Virus record (IMG/VR): IMGVR_UViG_3300022752_000194
Location: 1-36,603 of that record
Reading direction: 5' to 3' (one strand)
Length of the DNA: 36,603 nt
DNA from: a virus
This document shows, in pieces, positions 8,210-14,759 of this stretch. The translations under genes and the position numbers were made by a program. Below the pieces are notes generated by a model. That model did no database searches. It worked only from the letters and a program-made list of their open reading frames with translations, and was not told the origin of the DNA. Positions within the stretch are counted from its first letter, which is position 1. Every line of letters begins with the position of its first letter.

Positions 8210-8857
8210 ATGGCATGCCAGTGCTGTAACTTGCGAACGTGCTGCTACCCCGACGTGATAAATGTTTCTGTCAGTGGTTTTTCTGGTGTGTTTCTTTCAG
8301 GCACTTGGCAGCCATGCACAGATCCTCTTGATCAAGGCGGCTGGGACTGCTTCCCGTCTACCGGAACACCGGGGAAACTTATAAGCACGCTCAACACGGG
8401 CGCTAGCTTTGTCCGCGGCAACACGCTCGTTGAAGATGTGAACGGCAGTTGGACGGTAACTAGAACTACCGCCTGCTCTCAGTGGACTGGTTACGTTACC
8501 ACAAGATTTGCGACAATCAATTGCTTTAGGGGGTTCTGCAACTATGGCTGCAACCCTAGCGGTCTCGCCACAATTATTGTCGGACTTGCGCGGATTGGTA
8601 GCGTTCTTCGCGTGTCAGTTTCAGTTGAAGTGCCAACTTTATATGCCGAAATAGACGGCAGGAAACCCGCACTCGCAAGCGGATTCAAGGATATTCCATG
8701 TCCATCTGTTGACGACCCTCTCGCTCCGTTTTGCTGCCCAGACATAAGCGGAGCGTACAGCCTGACTTATCCTGCCAGTTATAGCGGCAATACAGTTTTC
8801 AAATATGTGTGGCCTTGCGGAGATCAGCCAACTATTACGGCAACGATTTCCACATGA
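8210..8857 (+). CDS. Cysteine-rich distal tail protein, unidentified
   Basis: A 215-aa product starting at the ATG at 8210, two bases after the previous stop. It contains about 15 cysteines, including MACQCCNLRTCCYP at the N-terminus, NCFRGFCNYGCNP in the middle and CPSVDD..PFCCPD later. No signal peptide is visible, so the cysteines are more likely to bind metal or to lock a virion structure after release than to be made as a secreted protein. The gene is richer in A/T than its neighbours. Position implies a virion protein at the tail tip; the function is unknown. Confidence 0.5.
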   Translation: MACQCCNLRTCCYPDVINVSVSGFSGVFLSGTWQPCTDPLDQGGWDCFPSTGTPGKLISTLNTGASFVRGNTLVEDVNGSWTVTRTTACSQWTGYVTTRFATINCFRGFCNYGCNPSGLATIIVGLARIGSVLRVSVSVEVPTLYAEIDGRKPALASGFKDIPCPSVDDPLAPFCCPDISGAYSLTYPASYSGNTVFKYVWPCGDQPTITATIST

Positions 8858-9345
8858 AACGCATTGTTGTCGATGAAGACCTTGCTTCGTTTGCGCATCA
8901 ACACGGCTACACATTTAGCCATGTTATGCAGTGCCTTGTGTCTCATACAGACGAGGGCATGCCAGTGCTGGATCAAGATTGCCTCGACCAGCCACTGCCG
9001 AATGGCACGGCCAGCGATCAGCCAGGCCACGCAAGGCACGGCCCCGGCACCGAGCTCAAAGCCCTGCTCGCCGGCTGGCCCTTCTACATCGTCTCGTCGC
9101 CTGACTGTAAGTGCACCACACGCGCCCGATACATGGACGAGAAGGGCTGCGATTGGTGCGAGAGCGACGAGGGCATGGCCGAGATTCTTGGCTTCCTGCG
9201 CGAGGCTGCCGAGGAGCGCGGCCTGCCGTTTGTTGACGCCGCTGCTAGGTTCCTCGTGAGACGGGCGATAGCTAACGCCCGCAAAGCGGAGGCGAATCGT
9301 GCCCGAGAAGCCGAATCGGCCAAAGAAAGCCCGCCCGCAGTTTGA
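8854..9345 (+). CDS. Small protein with paired-cysteine motif, unidentified
   Basis: The start is the ATG at 8854, overlapping the previous gene by four bases. The 163-aa product has a central CKCTTRARYMDEKGCDWC segment whose four cysteines could bind zinc. Similar short C-x-C...MD..G..WC segments occur in phage proteins of unknown role. The C-terminus is an Ala/Arg/Glu-rich helix. It is followed at once by two very small genes. No function can be assigned. Confidence 0.5.
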   Translation: MKRIVVDEDLASFAHQHGYTFSHVMQCLVSHTDEGMPVLDQDCLDQPLPNGTASDQPGHARHGPGTELKALLAGWPFYIVSSPDCKCTTRARYMDEKGCDWCESDEGMAEILGFLREAAEERGLPFVDAAARFLVRRAIANARKAEANRAREAESAKESPPAV

Positions 9346-9478
9346 CGCTGATCCTCTCGATGACGAGGAACAGCCGCCGTTCACTCTGGACGATGACGGC
9401 AACATGGTTTTGCGGCGCAAGGCTGCGCCGCTCCCACAGGAGAAGCCTCGTGGCAAAAACAAAAAGCCTGCTCGATGA
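9299..9478 (+). CDS. Small charged protein, GTG start (59 aa)
   Basis: A short open frame begins with GTG at 9299, overlapping the end of the preceding gene, and ends in TGA at 9476-9478. GGAGG at 9288-9292 is a well-placed ribosome binding site. The product is Pro/Lys/Asp-rich (starting VPEKPNRPKKARPQF, with a DDEEQPPF acidic stretch) and probably unstructured. Its stop region overlaps the GTG start of the next gene. The overlap chain and Shine-Dalgarno sequence are the support; the function is unknown. Confidence 0.5.
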   Translation: MPEKPNRPKKARPQFDADPLDDEEQPPFTLDDDGNMVLRRKAAPLPQEKPRGKNKKPAR

Positions 9479-9701
9479 GGTGCTGTCTCACGCCGCGAAT
9501 CGGCGGCCGGGCTTCAAGACGTGGTTCGAGCGGCTGCCGCTTGACGCTCAAGAAGAACTGAACGCTGTCCGGCAAGCGTTCGACCCGAACGTGCATCAGA
9601 AGCGTGCATATTGCGAAGCGATCATGGCGGCGGCACGAACACGAGGTTGGGAGACGGCGGGCATCAACGCCGTGATCGCATGGCTCAACGGAAGACGCTA
9701 G
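9450..9701 (+). CDS. Small helical protein, GTG start (83 aa)
   Basis: The likely start is the GTG at 9450, preceded by AGGAGAAG; a longer frame upstream has no supporting signal. The product (VAKTKSLLDEVLSHAANRRPGF, later TWFERLPLDAQEEL and GINAVIAWLNGRR) is predicted all-helical and could hold a small DNA-binding domain. No family was recognised with certainty. It overlaps the start of the metallophosphoesterase gene (9680) by about 20 bases, so the two are probably translated together. Confidence 0.55.
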   Translation: MAKTKSLLDEVLSHAANRRPGFKTWFERLPLDAQEELNAVRQAFDPNVHQKRAYCEAIMAAARTRGWETAGINAVIAWLNGRR

Positions 9702-10759
9702 TCGAAGACGTGGCGGGCAGGCTGGACGCTGCCTCTCAACTCGCGACCGACGCGGAGCTCTCGCGGCTCCGGGCCGAACTCGCGTCCTATCGCACGCGAT
9801 ACAAGGCGGCACTCGAGCAGATCGACCGAGAACGCGAACGCGCCGACTCGCTCGTGAGCCTGAGAGGCATCGAGCCGTCGAAGCCCTTGACCAGAACTGT
9901 CAAGGCGACCCGCAAGCGACACACTGCGACGGCGATCCTCATGCTCTCGGACGTGCACTGCGAGGAGCGGGTGCTGCCGGAGACCGTGAACGGCGAAAAC
10001 GACTACTCGCTTGACGTATGCCAACTTCGTATGGAGGAACTGGAGCAGAGGTTCCTCGACTGTCTGGAGCACGAGCGTAATCAAGCCGATGTTCGCCGCG
10101 TGCTGATCTGGTTGGGCGGCGATTTCCTGACGGGGCACATCCACCCCGACTGTGCCGAGGTGGCGCAACTCTCGCCGATGAACGCGACGCGGTGGATTGC
10201 GGAGCGGCTGCGGAGAATGATTGACTCGATCGCCGCCCAGGCCGGCGAAGTCATCGTCTGCACGAACGCGGGGAACCACGGTCGAAGCACCGAGAAGAAT
10301 CGAATCGCCACCGAGCTCGATCATTCGTGGGAACAGTTGATGTATTTCACACTCGCCCGCGAGGAGCGAAACAAGAACGTCGAATGGCGGATCGCCGCCG
10401 GGCATCTTGGCTATGTGGATCTCGACGGGTTTCTGGTTCGCACGACCCACGGTCATTCAATCAAGTTCGCTGGTGGCGTCTACGGTCTCGCGCTGCCGGC
10501 GAGCAAGGCGATCGCGCGGTGGGATGCGGGCCGCAAGGCGGACCTCACGATTTTCGGTCACTATCACTCATGGGGCTGGCTGCGTGGGGCGCGGTACATC
10601 GCGAATGGGAGCGTGATTGGACACTCGCCTTACGCTGAACGCGTCGCCTCACCCGAGCGACCGTGCCAAGGCATGGCGATTATCGACCACGGTCGCCACG
10701 AGGTGACGCGAGCGTATCCGTTGTTCTGTGATCGGGATCTACGAAAGGGAACCAAATGA
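9680..10759 (+). CDS. Calcineurin-like metallophosphoesterase
   Basis: The 359-aa product starts at the ATG at 9680. An N-terminal coiled-coil (about 1-60, rich in Arg/Glu/Leu) precedes a metallophosphoesterase domain. All family motifs are visible: LSDVH (D91, H93), LGGDF (D148), NAGNHGR (N199, H200), THGH (H257, H259) and GHYH (H294, H296). These coordinate two metal ions. The enzyme is likely a nuclease or nucleotide phosphodiesterase acting on DNA, as in many phage relatives of the Mre11/SbcD superfamily, though the substrate cannot be told from the sequence. It overlaps the next gene by four bases. Confidence 0.85.
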   Translation: MAQRKTLVEDVAGRLDAASQLATDAELSRLRAELASYRTRYKAALEQIDRERERADSLVSLRGIEPSKPLTRTVKATRKRHTATAILMLSDVHCEERVLPETVNGENDYSLDVCQLRMEELEQRFLDCLEHERNQADVRRVLIWLGGDFLTGHIHPDCAEVAQLSPMNATRWIAERLRRMIDSIAAQAGEVIVCTNAGNHGRSTEKNRIATELDHSWEQLMYFTLAREERNKNVEWRIAAGHLGYVDLDGFLVRTTHGHSIKFAGGVYGLALPASKAIARWDAGRKADLTIFGHYHSWGWLRGARYIANGSVIGHSPYAERVASPERPCQGMAIIDHGRHEVTRAYPLFCDRDLRKGTK

Positions 10760-11226
10760 CCACGACATTCGAGGAAGCCAATGTCGCGCTCCGCCAAGCG
10801 GTGGCCGACCGCGTGGCGGCTGTTGCTGCCGGCAAGCCAAGCGAAAAATGGTATGACCCGCAGGACGAGGACTCGCCCCGGCCGTTCGCCGGCGACTCGT
10901 TGCTGCGCGAGCCGAGAGTGCACCCGACGTCGAAGGCATTCTTCGACCTCTGCGACTTGCTGAAGGACATGCACGCCAAAAAAAGCCGAGACTACGGTTG
11001 CCCGAGCGGTGAAGATCCGCTGGCAAACATTCGCAACGGCGCGGCGTTCGTTGGCATCCCGGCGTGGAAAGGTGCGATGGTGAGGCTGTCGGACAAGGTG
11101 ACGCGACTCGCGGCGTACAACGCGACTGGACGCCTGGAGAACGAGAGCCTTGAGGACAACCTCTTCGACCTCGCGAGCTATTCGCTGCTCGCGCTCCTGC
11201 TGCACCGGGAGGAACGCAATGCGTGA
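10756..11226 (+). CDS. MazG/DUF1599-like nucleotide-metabolism protein
   Basis: A 156-aa product overlapping the phosphoesterase gene in ATGA. The C-terminal half, KKSRDYG...DPLANIRNGAAF, then AWKGAMVRLSDKVTRLAAY and a final EDNLFDLASYSLLALLL helix, follows the all-alpha DUF1599/MazG-like pattern. The KxxDYG, RLxDKxxRL and DxxxDLxxYxxL elements are those seen in phage and bacterial relatives. Such proteins are associated with nucleotide pyrophosphate hydrolysis or nucleotide modification. The substrate is unknown. Its neighbour is a phosphoesterase, consistent with a nucleotide or DNA metabolism pair. Confidence 0.7.
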   Translation: MTTTFEEANVALRQAVADRVAAVAAGKPSEKWYDPQDEDSPRPFAGDSLLREPRVHPTSKAFFDLCDLLKDMHAKKSRDYGCPSGEDPLANIRNGAAFVGIPAWKGAMVRLSDKVTRLAAYNATGRLENESLEDNLFDLASYSLLALLLHREERNA

Positions 11227-11341
11227 CGTGATCGCCTGGACGTTGACCATCCTCGCGGCGTCGATTGCCATCCCGGCGCAGTGTCTGATGTTCGTTGCGG
11301 AGTGGATCGGAGACCACGCCGATGAGTGGATCGCCGACTGA
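11219..11341 (+). CDS. Small membrane protein (40 aa)
   Basis: Starts at the ATG at 11219 with GGGAGG just before it, inside the end of the preceding gene. The 40-aa product has one hydrophobic helix (VIAWTLTILAASIAIPAQCLMFV) followed by a short acidic tail. It is too short for a family call. It overlaps the start of the next gene by about 20 bases. The ribosome binding site and membrane segment are the support; the role is unknown. Confidence 0.5.
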   Translation: MRDVIAWTLTILAASIAIPAQCLMFVAEWIGDHADEWIAD

Positions 11342-11528
11342 TCGCCGCGTGCCCTACTCGGACGATGAAGCGCAGGAAGCGTGGCACTTCGTCGGCCGGC
11401 ATGGGCCTGCGAACTCGTGGACGGCGACCAACGGCACCGCGGCACGCATGATCGGGCGGCTGCTCGAGGAGCGGGAGCGGTTGCTCGCGATCATCGCGGC
11501 GCGAGATTACAAGCCGGGCGGCGGGTAG
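11322..11528 (+). CDS. Small hypothetical protein (68 aa)
   Basis: The ATG at 11322 has GGAGA eight to ten bases upstream. The product includes a WHFVGRHGPANSWT segment and an RLLEERERLLAIIAARD helix, and ends in glycines. It is the last plus-strand gene before the convergent integrase. A strong hairpin starts at its stop codon. No family is recognised. Confidence 0.5.
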   Translation: MSGSPTDRRVPYSDDEAQEAWHFVGRHGPANSWTATNGTAARMIGRLLEERERLLAIIAARDYKPGGG

Positions 11529-11563
11529 AGCGGCGCGGGTTTCGTCCTTTCCCCGCGCCGCTC
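11528..11563. terminator. Strong hairpin between convergent genes (putative bidirectional terminator)
   Basis: GAGCGGCGCGGG at 11528-11539 pairs perfectly with CCCGCGCCGCTC at 11552-11563 over 12 bp with a 12-base loop. It lies exactly in the 43-base gap between the plus-strand gene ending at 11528 and the minus-strand integrase ending at 11572. No T-tract follows on either strand, so it is either a factor-assisted terminator or an RNA-stabilising hairpin. Confidence 0.6.
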
Positions 11564-11571
11564 CCCGCCTG

Positions 11572-12681
11572 CTAGGCTGCTGGCTCGTCCTGCGCGGCGG
11601 CCCAGCCTGCCAGTAGCCCAGAGCGGTAGTGCGGCGACAAATCTGGCGGCACGCCGTCGGATGCCGCCATGTCCTGTTGCTCAACTCGGGCGGGGCAGGG
11701 GAGGCCAGCCCCGCCGATTGCCTTCCCGCGGGCGTGGCCGGCCCGCAGGGCGGCTTCCCGGGCCTGGGCAGACGGATCATCCGGCTCGCCGGCTTCGCGG
11801 TCGGACAGTTTGATCTTCGGCAGCATCTCCACGAACGTCCGCGTGGGTTTGGCGATCGTCGGATCGACATAGTGGGCCTGGGTGGTGGTGGGCGACGCGT
11901 GCCCGAGGGCGGCCGCGGCTTCCCCGAGCCCGCCGGCAGCGGCCAGATAGGAGGCGGCAGCCTTGCGAAAGCCGTGGTATCCGCGGGCTGGAACCCCCGC
12001 CCGCTTGCACAGCACGCGGAGGTGATACCAGAGGTGGTTCGGGATGCGGTCCCACTCCCAGACCCGCGCCTTGTCAGGCGATCCCCGTCGCAACTGACGC
12101 AGCCAGGAGGCCGTCTCAGACGAGATTGGACGCAGGAGGTCGCGATACCCGCCCTTTCGGTTCTCTGCCCGCAGGAGGATCACCCGCTCGTCTAGATCGA
12201 CGTCCCTCCACTCCACGGCGAGCAAGGCACCGATGCGTTCTGCGGTCTCGAAAGCCGCCCGAATCAGCGATGCGTGCCAGATGTTCGCAGGCTTGCCCGC
12301 CACGCAGCCAGGGTAGGCGAGTGCTGCGCGGATGATCGCGGACACTTCGTCGCTCTTGTACGCCTTGGGCACGCGTTTCGGAGCTCGCATTGGGGGCAGG
12401 ACCGCGGCGGGAGCGACATCGACGCGGCGGAGGCGGAACAGGTGATTCCACAATGCGCACAGGTGGGTGCGATCCTTGACGGTTGTGGCGATCGACACCT
12501 GTGCCTTTCGCGCGGACAGAAACCGCTGCACCGCGATACCCGTCAAATCCGATATGAGCGGGTCGTGCCCGAGATGATCGCGGAACTTTTCGATGGATAG
12601 CCGAAACTGTAGGTGAGCCTTCGGCTTCAGTCCGCGAAGCGGCGCGTAGTCATCATTCAAGATGTCGATCAGTCTGGTCAT
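11572..12681 (-). CDS. int: Tyrosine recombinase, phage integrase
   Basis: Start chosen at 12681 (MTRLIDILN) because GAGAGG precedes it at a good distance; an upstream ATG at 12708 exists but lacks one. The product is 369 aa. An N-terminal core-binding SAM-like domain (about 1-95) is followed by the catalytic domain with R149 (ETAERIGALL), K176, H236-x-x-R239 (YHGFRKA), H261 (LGHASPTTT) and Y271 (AHYVDP), the full set for a functional enzyme. A 98-residue C-terminal tail rich in Ala/Gly/Asp is unusual. It is the only clear minus-strand gene and lies beside a small HTH gene, the classical lysogeny arrangement. Confidence 0.92.
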   Translation of the reverse strand: MTRLIDILNDDYAPLRGLKPKAHLQFRLSIEKFRDHLGHDPLISDLTGIAVQRFLSARKAQVSIATTVKDRTHLCALWNHLFRLRRVDVAPAAVLPPMRAPKRVPKAYKSDEVSAIIRAALAYPGCVAGKPANIWHASLIRAAFETAERIGALLAVEWRDVDLDERVILLRAENRKGGYRDLLRPISSETASWLRQLRRGSPDKARVWEWDRIPNHLWYHLRVLCKRAGVPARGYHGFRKAAASYLAAAGGLGEAAAALGHASPTTTQAHYVDPTIAKPTRTFVEMLPKIKLSDREAGEPDDPSAQAREAALRAGHARGKAIGGAGLPCPARVEQQDMAASDGVPPDLSPHYRSGLLAGWAAAQDEPAA

Positions 12682-12699
12682 GATTGCCTCTCGCTGTGG

Positions 12700-12712
12700 T
12701 GGCATCATGCCA
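12700..12712. promoter_or_regulatory. 13-bp palindrome in the integrase leader
   Basis: TGGCAT-C-ATGCCA is a perfect inverted repeat just upstream of the preferred integrase start (12681). Its position between the start and the divergent intergenic region suits an operator for integrase control, but no bound protein can be named from sequence. Confidence 0.35.
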
Positions 12713-12825
12713 TACTGTACAAGTGTGAGTCCCCATCGTCTCCACTCTGATTCCGTTCAGTAGTCATCCTACGGCGGATCGGTTTGGAGCGGCAACAAGT
12801 CTGGTTTTCCCCGTGCCGCAGCCAT

Positions 12826-12853
12826 TTGACTGTTGCGATAGGGAAACTACGAT
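12826..12853 (+). promoter_or_regulatory. Promoter A of the repeated promoter family
   Basis: TTGACT (12826-12831), 16-base spacer, TACGAT (12848-12853). The spacer carries GTTGCGATA, also present in promoters B and C. The ATG of the downstream HTH gene (12860) falls about seven bases after the -10 box, so the transcript would start at or next to the start codon. Confidence 0.6.
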
Positions 12854-12859
12854 TGGGGC

Positions 12860-13198
12860 ATGATCGCGATGGCAGTGCAAGACGATTGGTTGTCGGTGGC
12901 AAAGGCCGCGAAACTCGCGGGCTGCAGTGAGCAATACATCCGTCGCGACTTGCTCGAGCACCTTCCGCGTGACGAAAAGAACCAGCCGACATCGGATCGC
13001 ACGCAGGGCGGGCGGCTCGACGGCTGGCTCGTCAACGGCCGCGCGTGGATGGTCTCGCGGGCGTCGGCGGAAGCTCTCCGCGAGACGCTCTCGACCAGGG
13101 CGACGATCCACGCCCCCGCCCGGGCAGCCCGGAAGGCCGGCGCGGCGGTCCAGAAGCGTGCCAAGCGGCCTGCCGCCAAGCGGAAGAAAAGCCGCTAA
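12860..13198 (+). CDS. Small HTH protein, excisionase/MerR-like
   Basis: The 112-aa product starts at ATG 12860 (or 12869, MAVQDDW). Residues LSVAKAAKLAGCSEQYIRRDL form a helix-turn-helix of the excisionase/MerR type (HTH_17-like), and a GRAWMVSRASAEALRE wing follows. The C-terminal 35 residues are very basic (KAGAAVQKRAKRPAAKRKKSR), probably contacting DNA non-specifically. Divergent from the integrase across a 150-base control region, it is a candidate excisionase or lysogeny regulator. No ribosome binding site is obvious; see promoter A. Confidence 0.7.
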   Translation: MIAMAVQDDWLSVAKAAKLAGCSEQYIRRDLLEHLPRDEKNQPTSDRTQGGRLDGWLVNGRAWMVSRASAEALRETLSTRATIHAPARAARKAGAAVQKRAKRPAAKRKKSR

Positions 13199-13242
13199 TT
13201 CTCGGGCGAAAAGCCTGTTTCCGAAAAATCTTTCAAGTCCCC

Positions 13243-13270
13243 TTGACCGTAGTTGCGATACTGCTACTAT
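13243..13270 (+). promoter_or_regulatory. Promoter B of the repeated promoter family
   Basis: TTGACC (13243-13248), 16-base spacer, TACTAT (13265-13270). The segment AGTTGCGATACTGCTAC is shared with promoter C except for one base. GTAG and CTAC form the ends of an imperfect dyad spanning the spacer, so a regulator could bind between the two boxes. It precedes the 43-aa gene at 13323. Confidence 0.65.
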
Positions 13271-13322
13271 GTGGGCATGCGAGCGATTGAGACTCGCAGC
13301 CGCGAGACGAGGAGACGAAACG

Positions 13323-13454
13323 ATGAACGCCACGCAGAAGCAAATCCTGAAAGACGCGACCAAGGTTCTGAAGGCTCTCCGCAGGGCCGACCAGCACGCC
13401 GAAGCCGACCGCTTCGCCCGACGGGTGTCCGACATGATCGACGCCGCCGCCTGA
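13323..13454 (+). CDS. Small basic helical protein (43 aa)
   Basis: ATG at 13323 with GAGGAG upstream, about 50 bases after promoter B. The product starts MNATQKQILKDATKVLKALRR and is a single predicted amphipathic helix rich in Lys/Arg/Ala, followed by a short RRVSDMIDAAA end. Early position, promoter and ribosome binding site support a real gene. Proteins of this kind are often phage regulators of host functions, but no function is claimed. Confidence 0.6.
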   Translation: MNATQKQILKDATKVLKALRRADQHAEADRFARRVSDMIDAAA

Positions 13455-13470
13455 CGGGCGGCCCGCCCGC

Positions 13471-13497
13471 CCGCCCAGGTGCCCGCGACCTGGGCGG
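13471..13497 (+). terminator. GC-rich 10-bp hairpin (terminator or attenuator candidate)
   Basis: CCGCCCAGGT (13471-13480) pairs perfectly with ACCTGGGCGG (13488-13497) with a 7-base loop. It lies between two small genes of the early region. No T-run follows, so it may be an attenuator or RNA-stability element rather than an intrinsic terminator. Confidence 0.45.
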
Positions 13498-13545
13498 AGG
13501 GGCGAGCCGACTTCCGGCCCGCGTTCCTCGACAGGGAGAAGACCG

Positions 13546-13818
13546 ATGACGAAGACCATGACCAAGACCGACACGACCGCCACAGTTGCCCCCCGCCTTG
13601 CTTGCAGCCGCCGCATGGCTGACCAGTGGGCGGACATCTCGAGCAGGCTCACCGACCTCGTGGCTGCCGTCACCGCTGCCCGCCCGGCGGCCGGCAGCTA
13701 CCGCGACGCCGCAGCCTGGGAGCGTGACCGTGCGGCCCTCGACCGCCGGCTCGACGTGCTCTCGCAACTTGAGAGGCGGTTCGCGTCCGAGGCCGCCCGC
13801 ATGGCCGAAGCGACCTAG
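13546..13818 (+). CDS. Small hypothetical protein (90 aa)
   Basis: ATG at 13546 preceded by AGGGAG. The N-terminus has a MTKTMTKTDTT low-complexity stretch; the rest is an Ala/Arg-rich helical protein (ISSRLTDLVAAVTAARPAAGS, later LDVLSQLERRFASEAARM), likely coiled-coil. It belongs to the promoter B unit. No family recognised. Confidence 0.55.
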   Translation: MTKTMTKTDTTATVAPRLACSRRMADQWADISSRLTDLVAAVTAARPAAGSYRDAAAWERDRAALDRRLDVLSQLERRFASEAARMAEAT

Positions 13819-13838
13819 TACCACCTGTCGGCTCGTCT

Positions 13839-13861
13839 GCCGGGGTGCCTGCGGCCCCGGC
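13839..13861 (+). terminator. GC-rich 7-bp hairpin
   Basis: GCCGGGG (13839-13845) pairs with CCCCGGC (13855-13861) around a 9-base loop, 20 bases after the preceding stop codon. It is the second such hairpin between early genes. There is no T-tract, so its role is uncertain. Confidence 0.35.
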
Positions 13862-13893
13862 GGGCGGGTTGACGCAACCAGAAAGACATACCG

Positions 13894-14112
13894 ATGCTTG
13901 ATCAACTCACTGCAATGACGCCAGGAGAATGCCGATGGATCGGCCGGCGCGACATCCACGTCTACTGCCGCGGCACGCCAGTGGACGGCCGCTACCACCC
14001 AGACGTTCGCCGATTCAAGATCGCGACCGACGAGTGCGTGTGGAACGACGGCGGCTGGGGAAGCGCCGCTGAGATCGCCGCACAGATCAAACACAAACTG
14101 GAGGGGCGATGA
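13894..14112 (+). CDS. Small hypothetical protein (72 aa)
   Basis: ATG at 13894; only a weak ribosome binding site (AGAAAGA) is visible. The product begins MLDQLTAMTPGECRWIGRRD and contains aromatic, compact-looking beta segments (DIHVYCRGTPVDGRY, CVWNDGGWGSAAEIAAQIKHKL). It overlaps the next small gene in ATGA. No family recognised. Confidence 0.5.
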   Translation: MLDQLTAMTPGECRWIGRRDIHVYCRGTPVDGRYHPDVRRFKIATDECVWNDGGWGSAAEIAAQIKHKLEGR

Positions 14113-14252
14113 AACGCACGTGGAACCGCCTGCTCGAGACTCTGATCTGGGTGCGTGTCGGCCAGGAGCTCGGGACGGATTCCGACCTCGCGCAAAGCAT
14201 TGCAGCCGGCATCGATTCTGCCGTACACCTCGTGGCTCGTTTTCTTGGTTGA
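14109..14252 (+). CDS. Small hypothetical protein (47 aa)
   Basis: ATG at 14109, overlapping the previous stop by four bases and preceded by GGAGGGG. The product starts MKRTWNRLLETLIWVRVGQELG and ends IDSAVHLVARFLG; it is helical with amphipathic character. The stop codon overlaps the -35 box of promoter C. The coupling and binding site support expression; the function is unknown. Confidence 0.5.
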   Translation: MKRTWNRLLETLIWVRVGQELGTDSDLAQSIAAGIDSAVHLVARFLG

Positions 14253-14276
14253 CAGAAGTTGCGGTACTGCTACCTT
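14249..14276 (+). promoter_or_regulatory. Promoter C of the repeated promoter family
   Basis: TTGACA (14249-14254), 16-base spacer, TACCTT (14271-14276). The spacer contains AGTTGCGGTACTGCTAC, differing from promoter B in one base. It lies ahead of the gene at 14436 and would start the transcript entering the recombination region. Confidence 0.65.
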
Positions 14277-14283
14277 ATGTTGC

Positions 14284-14294
14284 GTAGCTGCTAC
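14284..14294. promoter_or_regulatory. Operator-like palindrome after promoter C
   Basis: GTAGC-T-GCTAC is a perfect inverted repeat a few bases downstream of the -10 box of promoter C. It reuses the GTAG/CTAC ends seen inside promoter B, which makes it a candidate binding site for the same regulator. Confidence 0.4.
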
Positions 14295-14435
14295 TGCCGC
14301 GAACGAAAACGCCTGCTTTTCAAGCACCAAAACTTTTTGGCCGGAACTGCTTGACGCCCCCCGAGAAGCCGATACATTACCGCCCCACAACGACTGTACC
14401 CTTGTTCCCCATCACCCTCGAAAGGAGGCGATTCG

Positions 14436-14729
14436 ATGATCTCCGATCCGCACCACAACGAGTACCTCGCCGCTGCCGCCGGGATGCGGGAAACCTACGG
14501 CGAGCCGACGCCGCCTGATCCGTTCGCGAACATTGCTGGCGATGACGGCGCGGCCCTCGACGCCTTCTGCGGTCACTGCAGAAGCCTTCCGGCGATCGGC
14601 GACTTCGTGAGCGGCTGCACTGCCGGTCGCCGCTGGTCGGGCCACGTGATGACGGCGGAGCCCGGGCGCATCTCTGTTGAGTGCGGAGGAGCCTGGATCG
14701 TGGTCGATCCGGCGGACATCACGCACTAG
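14436..14729 (+). CDS. Small hypothetical protein (97 aa)
   Basis: ATG at 14436 preceded by a strong AAAGGAGG. The 97-aa product starts MISDPHHNEYLAAAAGM and has four cysteines (including FCGHC near 45 and VECGG near 82). Its second half (GRRWSGHVMTAEPGRISVECGGAWIVVDP) looks like a small beta-barrel. It is the first gene under promoter C. No family recognised. Confidence 0.6.
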   Translation: MISDPHHNEYLAAAAGMRETYGEPTPPDPFANIAGDDGAALDAFCGHCRSLPAIGDFVSGCTAGRRWSGHVMTAEPGRISVECGGAWIVVDPADITH

Positions 14730-14759
14730 CAATTCACGGCTGAAACGGCATGGGGATTG

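Noticed and set aside
11629-12195. Plus-strand open frame of 188 aa opposite the integrase
   Set aside because: It is the antisense shadow of a gene with all tyrosine recombinase catalytic residues.
12709-12859. Phage attachment site in the integrase intergenic region
   Set aside because: No tRNA-like segment or clear core with arm-type repeats could be recognised; only a palindrome and promoter A were found.
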